57,742 bases of DNA from Gemmatimonadota bacterium (GTDB lineage: Bacteria; Gemmatimonadota; Gemmatimonadetes; Longimicrobiales; Gaopeijiaceae), in the NCBI GenBank assembly GCA_022826005.1, contig JAJDVT010000053.1, positions 1 to 57,742 of the forward strand, written 5' to 3'. A model generated the notes under the pieces. That model worked only from the letters and a program-made list of their open reading frames with translations. It was not told the DNA's origin and searched no databases. Shown piece by piece: positions 24,857 to 33,668 of this stretch (position 1 is the first letter of the stretch; the number at the start of each line of letters is the position of its first letter). A program made the translations under genes and the position numbers.

Positions 24857-25936
24857 ATGTTCGGACAGCGGCTTCGGCTCGCGCGCAAGCGAGCGGGCCT
24901 TTCCCTGCGGGCGCTTGCCGAGCGGATGGATCCGAAGGTCACCGCGCAGGCCATCAGCAAGTACGAGGCGGGCAGGATGATGCCCTCTTCGGCTGTTCTG
25001 GTCGGCCTCGGCGAGGCGCTCGATGTCTCGCTGGACTTCCTCATGAGCAATCGGATCGACGTTCTCGACGGGCTCGTGTTCCGCAAGGATTCGGGCACTT
25101 CCCGCCGTGAGCGCGCCCGCGCCGAAGCGCTCCTGATCGACAACCTCGAACGGTATCTGACCATCGAGGACATCCTGGGCATTCCGCCGGCGGGCGACCG
25201 TTTCGAGCACTGCCGCTGCGACTGCATCGCCACCGAAGCCGAGATCGACGAGCGCGCCGATCAGCTCCGCGCGGCGTGGGACCTCGGCATGGATGCGGTG
25301 CCCAGCCTGTGCGCCCTCCTGGAGGAAAAGGGGATCAAGGTGGTCGAAGCGGATCTTCCCGAGCGCATCAGCGGCCTGGCGTGCCGGGCCATGCGGCGCG
25401 GCAGGGTCGTCGCCGATGCGGTCGTGGTGTCCAGCCGGACGAGCGTGGAACGCAAGCGCTTCACCCTGGCCCACGAACTCGCCCACAAGATCATCCGGGC
25501 CACCGGGAACCCAGCCATCAAGCTGGAAACGGCGATGAACCGCTTCGCGGGGGCGTTCCTTGTGCCGGGCAGGGATCTGCTGGAGAAGGTGGGGGCGAGG
25601 CGCCGGCGCGTCACGTACTACGAGATTGCACGGCTCAAGCATACCTACGGGGTGTCGGCGGCGGCCATCCTGGTGCGCCTCGGGCAGGTGGGCGTGCTGC
25701 GTGCGTCCGCGGTTCGGCGCGCGTTCGCGACGTTTGCGCGTTCCTGGCTGACGTCGGAGCCGGAGCCGATCCGCGAGGGCGAGGGATTCGGGGCGTTCGA
25801 GAAGCCGCAGCGGTTCAGGCGGCTGGTGTGGCGGGCTGTGGGGGAGGAACTGATCTCGCCGGTCCGGGGGGCGGCGCTGCTGGGGGAGCCGCTTGAGGTG
25901 GTGGAGTGGCAGGTCAGTGGGCCGGGGGTGGGGTGA
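24857..25936 (+). CDS. XRE-ImmA/IrrE protein (HTH plus zinc peptidase)
   Basis: This 359-residue protein begins with an XRE helix-turn-helix at about residues 5-60 (LRLARKRAGLSLRALAERM ... AISKYEAGR). An ImmA/IrrE metallopeptidase domain follows, with H206-E-x-x-H210 in FTLAHELAHKII. ImmA-type peptidases cut repressor proteins to release stress or mobile-element genes; fusion to an XRE domain is common in Xre-COG2856 toxin-antitoxin modules. No separate partner gene is adjacent. The C-terminal 90 residues (ARLKHTYGVSAAAILVRLGQ) are the usual helical extension. Confidence 0.87.
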   Translation: MFGQRLRLARKRAGLSLRALAERMDPKVTAQAISKYEAGRMMPSSAVLVGLGEALDVSLDFLMSNRIDVLDGLVFRKDSGTSRRERARAEALLIDNLERYLTIEDILGIPPAGDRFEHCRCDCIATEAEIDERADQLRAAWDLGMDAVPSLCALLEEKGIKVVEADLPERISGLACRAMRRGRVVADAVVVSSRTSVERKRFTLAHELAHKIIRATGNPAIKLETAMNRFAGAFLVPGRDLLEKVGARRRRVTYYEIARLKHTYGVSAAAILVRLGQVGVLRASAVRRAFATFARSWLTSEPEPIREGEGFGAFEKPQRFRRLVWRAVGEELISPVRGAALLGEPLEVVEWQVSGPGVG

Positions 25937-25974
25937 AGGCGGTGCGGCCGTACCCTGGCGTCGGGCCGAACCTG

Positions 25975-26247
25975 TCAGTAGTGATACCGCGCCGCGAGAA
26001 AATGGACTCGATCGTCGGTGACCTGATAGACCAGCCGGTGTTCAGTGTCGATGCGACGCGACCACCGTCCGGCGAGTTCGCCGCGGAGTGGTTCAGGCTT
26101 GCCCAGTCCTCCAAAGGTATCTCGGAGCACCGCGTCCACCAGCTTGAGCGTGCGCAGGGCCCGCTTGCGATCGGCGCGTGGCCGGTACGTCAGGTCTTCA
26201 AGGAAAGCGGGGTCGAATACTGCCGCTCTGCGTCGCGATCCCGTCAC
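25975..26247 (-). CDS. yoeB: YoeB-type RelE-fold toxin
   Basis: This 90-residue protein ends HRLVYQVTDDRVHFLAARYH, with the motif E-HR-LVY...YHY that carries the catalytic residues of Txe/YoeB mRNA interferases. The start is FDPAFLEDLTYRPRADRKRA. GKPEPLRGELAGRWSRRID is the substrate-binding loop. It overlaps the YefM-type gene by 4 bases and is translated with it. All expected residues are present. Confidence 0.88.
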   Translation of the reverse strand: MTGSRRRAAVFDPAFLEDLTYRPRADRKRALRTLKLVDAVLRDTFGGLGKPEPLRGELAGRWSRRIDTEHRLVYQVTDDRVHFLAARYHY

Positions 26248-26528
26248 TCGCCTGGCAGGCCGAGGCGCTGGCGCAGTTCGTCCACGTCAACTGCCTCCCC
26301 TTCCCCGGAGTCAGCCCGGCCCATCGCCTCTCGCAACCTCTCGGCGTTCTTCGGAGAGCGCAGCAGGTAGCTCGTCTCCATCCATGCACTCAGATCCTCG
26401 GCGGCAATCAGAGCAACGGGTTCCTTTCCGCGCCTTCGGATGACGACCGGCTCGTGCGTGTCGGTCACCTGGTCCATCAGCGCGGCCAGGTTCTTCCGCG
26501 CTCCGGTGTAGGATGTCTCTCGTATCAT
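26244..26528 (-). CDS. yefM: YefM/Phd-family antitoxin
   Basis: This 94-residue protein has the Phd/YefM DNA-binding N-terminus (SYTGARKNLAALMDQVTD, then EPVVIRRRGKEPVALI) and an acidic helical C-terminus that wraps the toxin (RADSGEGEAVDVDELRQRLG). It is the first gene of the pair and should repress the promoter just upstream (26530-26570). Confidence 0.88.
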   Translation of the reverse strand: MIRETSYTGARKNLAALMDQVTDTHEPVVIRRRGKEPVALIAAEDLSAWMETSYLLRSPKNAERLREAMGRADSGEGEAVDVDELRQRLGLPGE

Positions 26529-26662
26529 TGTCGGATTCCGGTACTGACCACTTGAGGAGTGTGATTATGTACAGGCAATCAGTACCACTAGATGGTCGAT
26601 CGCAAGGGAAGGACAGGTTGCGAGATAGGAACTCGAGCTTTGCGGAAGACCCCGTTAGCCAC

Positions 26663-26684
26663 GATTATCCATTACAGGATAATC
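26663..26684. repeat. Perfect 8-bp inverted repeat upstream of BP-9
   Basis: GATTATCC and GGATAATC are separated by ATTACA. The element lies 36 bp before the BP-9 start codon. No T-run follows, so an operator is more likely than a terminator. The surrounding 26530-26719 carries no gene. Confidence 0.45.
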
Positions 26685-26719
26685 ATCTGTTCATGGATAG
26701 AGGTGGCTGAAGGAGACCG

Positions 26720-27820
26720 ATGGCGAGAGACCCCTGGAACACCCGACGCGACCAACTTGCCGGACACGCGCTCGGCACAGCCCCCGCGCTTTGTCTTCGA
26801 TCCCTTGGTTCACTCGCCGCTGTTCTTGCCCTGGTCGCTGCGAGTGCCGGGGTGGCTGAAGCCCAGAGATTCCGGGACTTCACCACGACGATCGGGGAGG
26901 AGTACACGTACGCTTGCGAGCTCGATCGGTCGGGCCTGGCCGTGCGGGTCATTGCGCAAAACGAGGAAGTGTACCCTCTGCGGGCCGCCCGGACGCCTGG
27001 CGGCTGGCTCGTTTACGACAGGTATGAGGAGCAGGTCGTGGAGCTGGACCAGGATCTTCGGAGAGTTGGCAGCTGGGGCAGGCAGGGTCCCGGCCCCATG
27101 GAGTACGAGGATCCTGTGGGGATGGGACGACTGGACGCCGATCGTGTAGTGATCGTGGACGCGAGCCCTCCCTCCCTGATCGTGTTCGGCCCCGGCGCAA
27201 ACGATAGAAACGAGCACCGTCTCGTCATGGACGCGCGGCCCCAGCATGCCGTGATTGTGGACGGCAGATTGCTGATCTCGACGAGTGACGCCACGGTTCA
27301 CGAAGCCACGTTGGACGGCGAGTTGCGACTTGTCCACACCCGAACCGATTTCGGTCTTCCCCAGGGCCGCGGCTCGGGAGCATCCGCCGTACCCCGGCTG
27401 CGCGGCAACCACATCGCGTTTACCGGGCCGTCGCAGATCTGGACACTGGGCGCCCAGCCACAACAGATCGTTCAGCGATGCATCCATGATGATCTGAAGC
27501 AGATGCTTGAGGCTCCCGTCCAGATCGACACTCCCTTCGGCCCGCTACCGTTCAATCTCACCACCATGAAGGACTTCCTGCCTCTCGGCGCGGACGGATT
27601 CCTCGCTCTCGGCGGGCTTGTCGTCAGAGTCGACGGCCGGCTTCGCCGGTCGATCGAGCACTATGACGCCACGGGCAACCTCACGCAGGCCTGGCTGCTG
27701 ACGGGCTATTTCGCGGTGAATGGCGTCTTCGACGATCAGGTGACCGGCAGGATGCTATTGTGGCAACCGGACGCCATCGCCGGGGTGCAGTTGGTGGAAG
27801 TCGAGGGGCTGGGCAGGTAG
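26720..27820 (+). CDS. 6-bladed beta-propeller secreted protein, divergent member (BP-9)
   Basis: This 366-residue protein has a signal SLAAVLALVAASAGVAEAQ with signal peptidase I cleavage. The signature loop has drifted to GRQGPGPMEYEDP (about residues 119-131), so Glu at the first position is lost. FGPGANDRNEHRLVMD is shared with BP-2. The last strand reads GVQLVEVEGLG instead of the DELDVP form. It is probably folded but functionally separate from the rest. Confidence 0.75.
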   Translation: MARDPWNTRRDQLAGHALGTAPALCLRSLGSLAAVLALVAASAGVAEAQRFRDFTTTIGEEYTYACELDRSGLAVRVIAQNEEVYPLRAARTPGGWLVYDRYEEQVVELDQDLRRVGSWGRQGPGPMEYEDPVGMGRLDADRVVIVDASPPSLIVFGPGANDRNEHRLVMDARPQHAVIVDGRLLISTSDATVHEATLDGELRLVHTRTDFGLPQGRGSGASAVPRLRGNHIAFTGPSQIWTLGAQPQQIVQRCIHDDLKQMLEAPVQIDTPFGPLPFNLTTMKDFLPLGADGFLALGGLVVRVDGRLRRSIEHYDATGNLTQAWLLTGYFAVNGVFDDQVTGRMLLWQPDAIAGVQLVEVEGLGR

Positions 27821-27841
27821 GCGGCCTCGCCGCTCGTCCCC

Positions 27842-30202
27842 CTACGAAATCGGCGTCCCCCTCTTCTTCACGATGAACAGCCCTTCCCCCATCGACGTCA
27901 CCACCACGATTCCGGACCTGAAGAACGGGTAGTTGCTCCAGGAACCGCTCATGGCCGGTGAGTCCGGGCCCGGAACCGTGTCGAAGAACCCGACCAGGCG
28001 GGGATTCTCCGGGTCCGAAACGTCGAAGACGCGCAGGCCGCTGTTGTAGTTGGACTGGAACATGAGGTCGTCGACGATATACAGGTTGTGGTCGCTCGAG
28101 GTGTTCTCGCTGAAGAACTCCTTCACGAGGATGGGCTCGTCGAGGTCCTTGACGTCGTAGATCAGGGTGCGGGTGTTGTCGACCAGCTGGAACTCGTCCG
28201 TTTCGTCGCCCATCAGGAAGTAGGACTGGTCCTTTGTCAGCCACCCCTGGTGGGTGTAGCCGATGTTGGGGTAGTCGGCCACCGACAGCCCGACCGGGTT
28301 CTCCTTGTCGGACACGTCGGCGATGCTGAGCGTGTTCTCGTTCGCGCCGAAGCAGATCTCCTTGCCGTGGTGCTCCTCGTCGGGCCCGCGGTAGATGACG
28401 CACTGCGCGTCGTGGGTGTAGCCTGTTCCGGCGCGGCCGGTGTTCGCATGGGCGAAGCAGCCGGCGAAGGTGGGGTTCTTCGGATCGCGGATGTCGATCA
28501 TGTGGAGGCCGCCGCCGCAGGTGTCGCCGCCGCCGCTGCTTCCCACGGCGTATGCGAAGCCGGTCTCCTCGTTGATGACGATGTTGTGCACGCTGGCGAC
28601 GCGGTCGTAGTGGGCGTCCACGTCGAAGGTGATCATGTCGCCGGAGAACTCGCGCAGCCGCGTGAGATCGAAGACCTGCATGCCGTGCGCGCCGGCGATG
28701 TCCGACACCACGAACACGTGGTCGCTGTACACTTTCATGTCCCGCCAGGAGGTCCCCCGGATGCCCTCGGTCCTGGGCAGGTTCCCCACCACGACCGGGT
28801 TGGACGGATCCGTCACGTCCACGAACGAGGTGCCGTCCATGCGCCCCACGAGGGCGTAGTCGCGCTCCGTTTCCGGATCGGTCCACCCCCAGATGTCGTT
28901 GAGGCGGGTGCCCCGCTCGCCGCCCAGCGCGCTGACCGGCAGGAATGCGAGCAAGTCCACGTCGTTGCACCCGAAGATGGACGCCTCGCCCTGCGAACAG
29001 TCGAGCTGCCCTCCGACGACAGGGTCGAATTCGTCGATTTCGGTGAAGACCGAGGCGGTGCTGCGCCAGCCGCCGCCGTCGCGCTCGAAGATCATCGCCG
29101 TGCCGGCGGCGTAGTCGTCCCCGGGCATCCCGGACACAAGGAGATCGCCGGCCTGCGCCACCACCCTGCCCATGCCCTGGCCGGGTTTCGGCTCGGGCGC
29201 GGTGATCCTGGCAACCGATGACCAGGCGCCGTCGGCATCCGGCGTGAACTGGTAGATGGCGCCCTCGCGCGAGTTCACGCCGTCCGCCCCTATCCAGAGC
29301 GTGCTGCCGTCGGTGGCCATGGACTCTCCGAACCTGTCCCCGGAGACGCCGTCAAAGGCCTGGAGCGTCGCCGTTTCCGTCCATTCGCCGCCCTGCCGGG
29401 AAAAGACGGTCACCGAGCCGGCCCCCCCGAACGGGCTGCTGGCCGTCACGAGGATACGGTCGCCAGCGATCAGCGCCGCGGTGCCGAAGAACGACTGGGG
29501 CCCACCACCGGTGCGACGCAACTCGGCCGTCAGGGCCCAGCCAACGGATCCGCGCTCGAAGACGTAGGCGGCACCTCTCAGCGAATCGACCGCGGTGGCG
29601 CCGACCACCAGCATGTCGTCCGACAGGGCCAGCGCGGCGCCGAACCCGGTGCCTTCCTCCCCGCCGGGGGCCTCCAGCACGGCCTCCTGAACCCAGTCGC
29701 CGTCCGCGTGCCGGAAGACGAGAACGCGGCTGAGTCCCGTCCCCGGCGAATCCGCACTCAGGGCGGCCCGGTCCCCGCTCATCACAACGGCACCTCCCAC
29801 GACCATGCCCTCGGGCAGGCCCTCGGCGACGATCATCCCGTCGTGCCGCCACTGCGACCCAACCCGCGCGTAGGTGTGGACGGCGCCGCTCGCCGGGGAT
29901 GGAAAGGGCCGGTAGGAGGTGACCAGCAGGCGGTCGCCGGACGTGGCCATGGAGGTGCCGAAGCCGTCGCCCTCGGCAGGCTCGGGGCCCATGAGCCGGC
30001 CCGTCGCGACCCAGGTGTCGCCGCTGCGGTTGTAGATGTACACGACACCCCCGCTTGCGCCGCGGGTGGCCGCGACGAGGATCCGGTCGCCGTTGATGAC
30101 GACGCCCTCGCCGAAGGTCTGGGCGGTGACGGGGGTGGAGGTGGCCAGTGCGGTGGCCGCGAGGGCGAGGGGGAGGGCGGTGGGGAGGAGGGGGTTCTTC
30201 AT
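27842..30202 (-). CDS. Choice-of-anchor B family protein with FG-GAP-like and LVIVD repeats
   Basis: The start at 30202 gives MKNPLLPTALPLALAATALA with cleavage after PVTAQ. The 786-residue product has an N-terminal half made of seven FG-GAP-like beta-propeller repeats (GDRILVAATRGASGGVVYIY, FGAALALSDDMLVVGATAVD, FGESMATDGSTLWIGADGVN). The C-terminal half has the choice-of-anchor B core (SALGGERGTRLNDIWGWTDP, SFVDVTDPSNPVVVGNLPRT, HNIVINEETGFAYAVG). Such proteins are exported and surface-linked. No sorting domain is visible at the end (VVVTSMGEGLFIVKKRGTP), so anchoring is unclear. Bases 30203-30470 upstream are low-complexity and hold no gene. Confidence 0.87.
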   Translation of the reverse strand: MKNPLLPTALPLALAATALATSTPVTAQTFGEGVVINGDRILVAATRGASGGVVYIYNRSGDTWVATGRLMGPEPAEGDGFGTSMATSGDRLLVTSYRPFPSPASGAVHTYARVGSQWRHDGMIVAEGLPEGMVVGGAVVMSGDRAALSADSPGTGLSRVLVFRHADGDWVQEAVLEAPGGEEGTGFGAALALSDDMLVVGATAVDSLRGAAYVFERGSVGWALTAELRRTGGGPQSFFGTAALIAGDRILVTASSPFGGAGSVTVFSRQGGEWTETATLQAFDGVSGDRFGESMATDGSTLWIGADGVNSREGAIYQFTPDADGAWSSVARITAPEPKPGQGMGRVVAQAGDLLVSGMPGDDYAAGTAMIFERDGGGWRSTASVFTEIDEFDPVVGGQLDCSQGEASIFGCNDVDLLAFLPVSALGGERGTRLNDIWGWTDPETERDYALVGRMDGTSFVDVTDPSNPVVVGNLPRTEGIRGTSWRDMKVYSDHVFVVSDIAGAHGMQVFDLTRLREFSGDMITFDVDAHYDRVASVHNIVINEETGFAYAVGSSGGGDTCGGGLHMIDIRDPKNPTFAGCFAHANTGRAGTGYTHDAQCVIYRGPDEEHHGKEICFGANENTLSIADVSDKENPVGLSVADYPNIGYTHQGWLTKDQSYFLMGDETDEFQLVDNTRTLIYDVKDLDEPILVKEFFSENTSSDHNLYIVDDLMFQSNYNSGLRVFDVSDPENPRLVGFFDTVPGPDSPAMSGSWSNYPFFRSGIVVVTSMGEGLFIVKKRGTPIS

Positions 30203-30475
30203 GGGGTCGTCCAGGTGGCGCGAGGGTGTGGAGGGTGTGACTGGCGTGAGGTGGTAAGGGTGGGGTGGGGGGTGGCGCGGGGGCAAGGGTGCGCGTGGGG
30301 GGTGACGGGAATATCCCCCCAGCAAGACCGCAGGGAATCCCCCCCAGGATTCCAGGGTCTTCCCCCTCAGATCCCATCCGGCGGCACGCGTCCTATTAGG
30401 TAGCGGGTGCAGATGCGGCTGGCCCGCCTGGCAACGCAGATTCCGCAAAGAGCCAACCGAACGGAGGCACTACTG

Positions 30476-30634
30476 ATGAAGACGGCACTCACACGACTCA
30501 CCACCGCGGGCGTGATCGCGCTCGTTCTCCTGGCTTCGGCCTGCATCGGCCCGCTGCCGACCGATCCCAGCGGCAGCAAGACTCCCACTCCCACGGCTCC
30601 GGGCGACCCGCCGGACGAGACTGTGAAGGGGTAG
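30476..30634 (+). CDS. Small Pro/Thr-rich lipoprotein
   Basis: The ATG at 30476 lies behind GGAGG. The 52-residue product is almost only a lipoprotein signal (TTAGVIALVLLASACIGP) plus a Pro/Ser/Thr tail. The stop is followed 28 bp later by a 14-bp stem hairpin, so it is probably a separate transcript. The function is unknown. Confidence 0.6.
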   Translation: MKTALTRLTTAGVIALVLLASACIGPLPTDPSGSKTPTPTAPGDPPDETVKG

Positions 30635-30661
30635 GGCCCGGTCGAATCGCGGCCTCCCTCT

Positions 30662-30698
30662 GCAAGCCCCCCGGGCCGAGTTTCCCCGGGGGGCTTGC
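30662..30698. terminator. 14-bp-stem hairpin after the small lipoprotein gene
   Basis: GCAAGCCCCCCGGG (30662-30675) pairs perfectly with CCCGGGGGGCTTGC (30685-30698) around a 9-base loop. There is no U-tract afterwards, so it may work as a Rho-assisted terminator or RNA-stabilising structure. Confidence 0.65.
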
Positions 30699-30804
30699 GG
30701 CTTCCCCGGCACCGAATCCCAGGGGCGGAGTGGCGAGGTTGAAGCCGGTTGCAGGGGTCACCCATCGGCGCGGGATGCCGAAAGGCAACTGACAGGCGGA
30801 AAGA

Positions 30805-31395
30805 ATGAAGACCATGACCACACTCGGCGCGGTGGCGATCCTCGGTTCGGGATGCATCAACCCGTTTGCCACCGGTCCTGACCCGACGCTGGAGATCTTC
30901 GTGTCGTCACACGACTACCTGACACGGTACCGGCCCAATGACACCACAAGGGTGCTTACCAGACAGGGATTCGACGACCCGAGGGGCTTTGCGGGCCTCG
31001 AAATCATCATCGATGGCGATAACATGTCGAGGCGCACGTACACCGCCTCGTACTTCGCAAGCATCGGGGAGGTCAAGTTCAGGGTTCCGGGGGCGGGATT
31101 CGCGACCGTGACGGCACGCATCGTCCAGGACGGTCGCACCGTCGCCGACATCTCCGAATCGTGGGGGCTGGGGTCCAAGATCCAGTGGGACCTCATGGTG
31201 GACCGCGCACGCTTCCCTCCAAGCGAGGGCTTTCCGGGCTCTGGGTTCGATCCGGACAACCCCGAATGCGGGTGGTTCTGGTGCCACGAGGTCTGGAAGG
31301 CGCCGATCGCCGAGGACGCCGCCAACTACGAGGGTGAGGCACTGTGGGTGACACTGTACCGCCATCACCCCGACGAGTGCGTGGACGTTTGTTAG
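30805..31395 (+). CDS. Secreted lipoprotein of unknown function
   Basis: This 196-residue protein has a lipoprotein signal (TTLGAVAILGSGC, Cys 17). A beta-rich domain follows (LEIIIDGDNMSRRTYTASYF, then GFATVTARIVQDGRTVADIS) that resembles small Ig-like or CARDB-like folds. The C-terminus has four Cys (NPECGWFWCHEVW and DECVDVC) that could form two disulfides. It lies after the hairpin and has its own start region; no family is recognised. Confidence 0.6.
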   Translation: MKTMTTLGAVAILGSGCINPFATGPDPTLEIFVSSHDYLTRYRPNDTTRVLTRQGFDDPRGFAGLEIIIDGDNMSRRTYTASYFASIGEVKFRVPGAGFATVTARIVQDGRTVADISESWGLGSKIQWDLMVDRARFPPSEGFPGSGFDPDNPECGWFWCHEVWKAPIAEDAANYEGEALWVTLYRHHPDECVDVC

Positions 31396-31634
31396 CGCGA
31401 GCCTTAGGGGGGGTGAGCGACCAGCGCTCGCCCGTCACGACGGTTCCCTTGCGGCTGGGGCAATCCCGGGAGTACGATGCATACTGGAGACAAGGTTGTG
31501 TATTAGTCGCGAATAGATAGACCCCGTGATGAAATAATCGCGACACATGGCCTGCCATGATGGGTCAGGCCGGTCCGGTCAGCCGTGTTGTGGTGATCCT
31601 CGTTACCCGCGGATAGCCCACCCAGGGAGAAGAC

Positions 31635-31955
31635 ATGATGCACACGCCAGCATCCACCCGGCGCGACCGGGACATCACCATCACCAAGCGCTGGGCCACG
31701 ATCTCCGGCGCGCTCATCATCTGCCAGACCGTCGTCGTGCTGTTCATCGGTATGCTGGCGTTCCGGCTGTACCTCGACCGGGAGCAGATCGCGAAGGAGC
31801 TTGCCGGCACAGCGGCCGAAGCCGCCACAGTCGCTGCCATCGACGCCGCGAACGAAACCCTTGGTGTGCTGGTCGCCGACATGGAGGCCAGGCTCATGGA
31901 GCGCGTTCCCGACCCGGCGAATGCCCTCGACAGGATCCGGCGGCTCGTCCGCTGA
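31635..31955 (+). CDS. Small single-helix membrane protein
   Basis: The ATG at 31635 follows GGGAGAAG. The 106-residue product has one membrane helix (ISGALIICQTVVVLFIGMLA) and an amphipathic helical tail (EQIAKELAGTAAEAATVAAI ... NALDRIRRLVR). The function is unknown. Upstream 31396-31634 has two TCGCGA sites (31509, 31540) in a partial inverted repeat (GTGT...CGACAC). Confidence 0.6.
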   Translation: MMHTPASTRRDRDITITKRWATISGALIICQTVVVLFIGMLAFRLYLDREQIAKELAGTAAEAATVAAIDAANETLGVLVADMEARLMERVPDPANALDRIRRLVR

Positions 31956-31972
31956 GAGGGACCGTGTATCGA

Positions 31973-32087
31973 TCACTTCGACGCGTGCCGTGGCCAGACG
32001 ACAGTCACCAGGTGGAGGGACTCGTCGGCGAGGCCCGAGAGGTCCCGCGCGTCGCCTCTGATGATGAGATGATCCGAGGCCACTTTC
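31973..32087 (-). pseudogene. Possible short remnant of a DNA methyltransferase N-terminus
   Basis: A stop-bounded minus frame reads HAKVASDHLIIRGDARDLSG and then LADESLHLVTVVWPRHA. This resembles the opening of N4/N6 DNA methyltransferases, where a GDARDLSxLPDESVHLVVTSPPYW stretch leads into the catalytic motif. The SPPY itself is absent. Only about 37 residues are visible. The rest of 31956-32311 holds no other feature that I can support. Confidence 0.25.
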
Positions 32088-32311
32088 GCATGTATGCGTG
32101 GTCTTCGGCGTCCAAGGTGCTCCAGAGGTCATTCGTTCTTCCATGGCGGAGAACGACTCTGAGACGGTAGCCCTCGACGCCTTCCAGTCCCGTGGCGGGA
32201 TCACGTTTGACTCCCAGAATCAACTTCTCGGAGCCGTCCGGGCTCGGGTTGCGTGGTTGTCGTCCGGCCTTCATCCGGATCCCGGGTCTCCCATTCCTCG
32301 GCGGCGGCCGA

Positions 32312-33540
32312 TCACCTGCGCAGGTTCGCCGGCAGGCGGTACACGACGATGCTCGGGATGTCCATGTCGTCGGTTTCCCAGTACGCGACCAGGCCGTCGG
32401 GGCCGAAGGCGCCAGGCATCCGCAGCCCGTCCCTGGGGAATGTGCCGACGTAGCTGCCCTCGGGATCGAACACGTCAATCAGGCCATCGTTGCCCACAAT
32501 CACCGGATCCTGGCGCCGTACCCACACGAACCCGTCCGGTGTGGTGCGGATCTCGGCGATGACGGGGAGTTCGGGGTAAAACGTCGTGTGCTCGAAGTCC
32601 TCGCGGATGGCCGCCCGCACCTGCAGCGCGGCGGCCATGTCGAGTCCCGGTATCCCGGGGTCTTCGCCGGCGATGTAGCTGTCGGCTTGGCGGAGCACTT
32701 CTTCACGCGCCTCGGCCTCGAGCGCGGGCGTGACCGGCTGCGGTGTGATCGGACGTGACAGCGTGTTGAGCAGGGCACCGTCCCGGACGATCCGGATCGT
32801 GTAGGTCGACGAGTCCGCATAGGCGATGGCACCGCCGGGCAGCACGTCCCACACGAGCTCGGGCTCGAAGATCGGCGCCTCGGTGACGGCGCTCAACATG
32901 TTTTCCAGGTCCCCCGGCTCGATCTCCGCGCTCTCGGGGCGTGGCGGACGCCACGCCTCAACCACGCTTTCACCGGCCACCACATCGCCGCTCAGGTCAA
33001 GCACCTCGATCATGCGCTCGTCGGCCGCTTCCTCGTCGGGGTCGCTTCCAATCAGCTCGGCCAGGGGGTTTCTTCGACAAGGCGACGACCTCATCGGGAC
33101 GCACTCCGGCCAGGGCCGCGATACCTGTTAGAGTTGGTAAGGTGGTACTGCGGACAAGGCGGGCTTGACATGAAATGAAGTCTCCCCCGTCGTTCAGATA
33201 GACACCGATCATGCCCTCGTTGTACGCGATCAGGGAAAGAGCTTCGCCGCGACTTGTATCGAGGCCCAAAGCCACGAGATCGCCGTTCTCGCTGGGAAAC
33301 GCGCCAAAACCACCCCGCTCGAAACCGCTGCGTTCATGGATCAACAGCCCCGTGAAGGGCGCGATACGTTTGCCCACATGCGGATCGGGGCCTTCTTCAC
33401 CGAGGATCAGCCGGTCAAAACCGTCCTCGTTGAGGATCACCAGCCCGTTGGCCCCATGGTTGTAGTCCTGGTAGGAGTCCATATACGCCTCTATGTCCGG
33501 ATGCTCCGGCCCCCACAGCTCGCGCAGTCGAGCAGTATCG
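32312..33540 (-). pseudogene. 6-bladed beta-propeller gene, frameshifted and lacking its 5' end (BP-10)
   Basis: Two frames join at about 33070. The upstream frame contains ARLRELWGPEHPDIEAYMDS ... GVRPDEVVALSKKP and the downstream one AELIGSDPDEEAADERMIEV to TTFYPELPVIAEI and DDMDIPSIVVYRLPANLRR. The acidic-helical insertion and closing strand are the same as in BP-6. No signal peptide or GEGPGE loop is found upstream of 33540, where a stop interrupts. It is a decayed member of the BP-6 subfamily. Confidence 0.72.
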
Positions 33541-33641
33541 GTGCGAACGCGGGTAGATCAGGGACGCCGTGCGGTGCCACGTCGATGGCCGGAAATGCCC
33601 AGCGTGATCCCGCTGCATTTGTCGTCCACTATTGCCCCTAA

Positions 33642-33663
33642 AGTGATCGACAAGCTATCTTGT
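33642..33663. promoter_or_regulatory. Candidate Fic operator: AGTGATCGACAA plus ACAAG/CTTGT inverted repeat
   Basis: AGTGATCGACAA (33642-33653) overlaps a perfect inverted repeat ACAAG-CTAT-CTTGT (33650-33663), 5 bp before the Fic ATG. The same AGTGATCGACAA occurs at 34932, where it overlaps CAAATCGATTTG, another perfect palindrome. This location suggests autoregulation. Confidence 0.5.
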
Positions 33664-33668
33664 TGTTC

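Noticed and set aside
30662-30698. Classical Rho-independent terminator
   Set aside because: The stem is perfect but no T-run follows, so it is listed only as a hairpin with terminator-like position.
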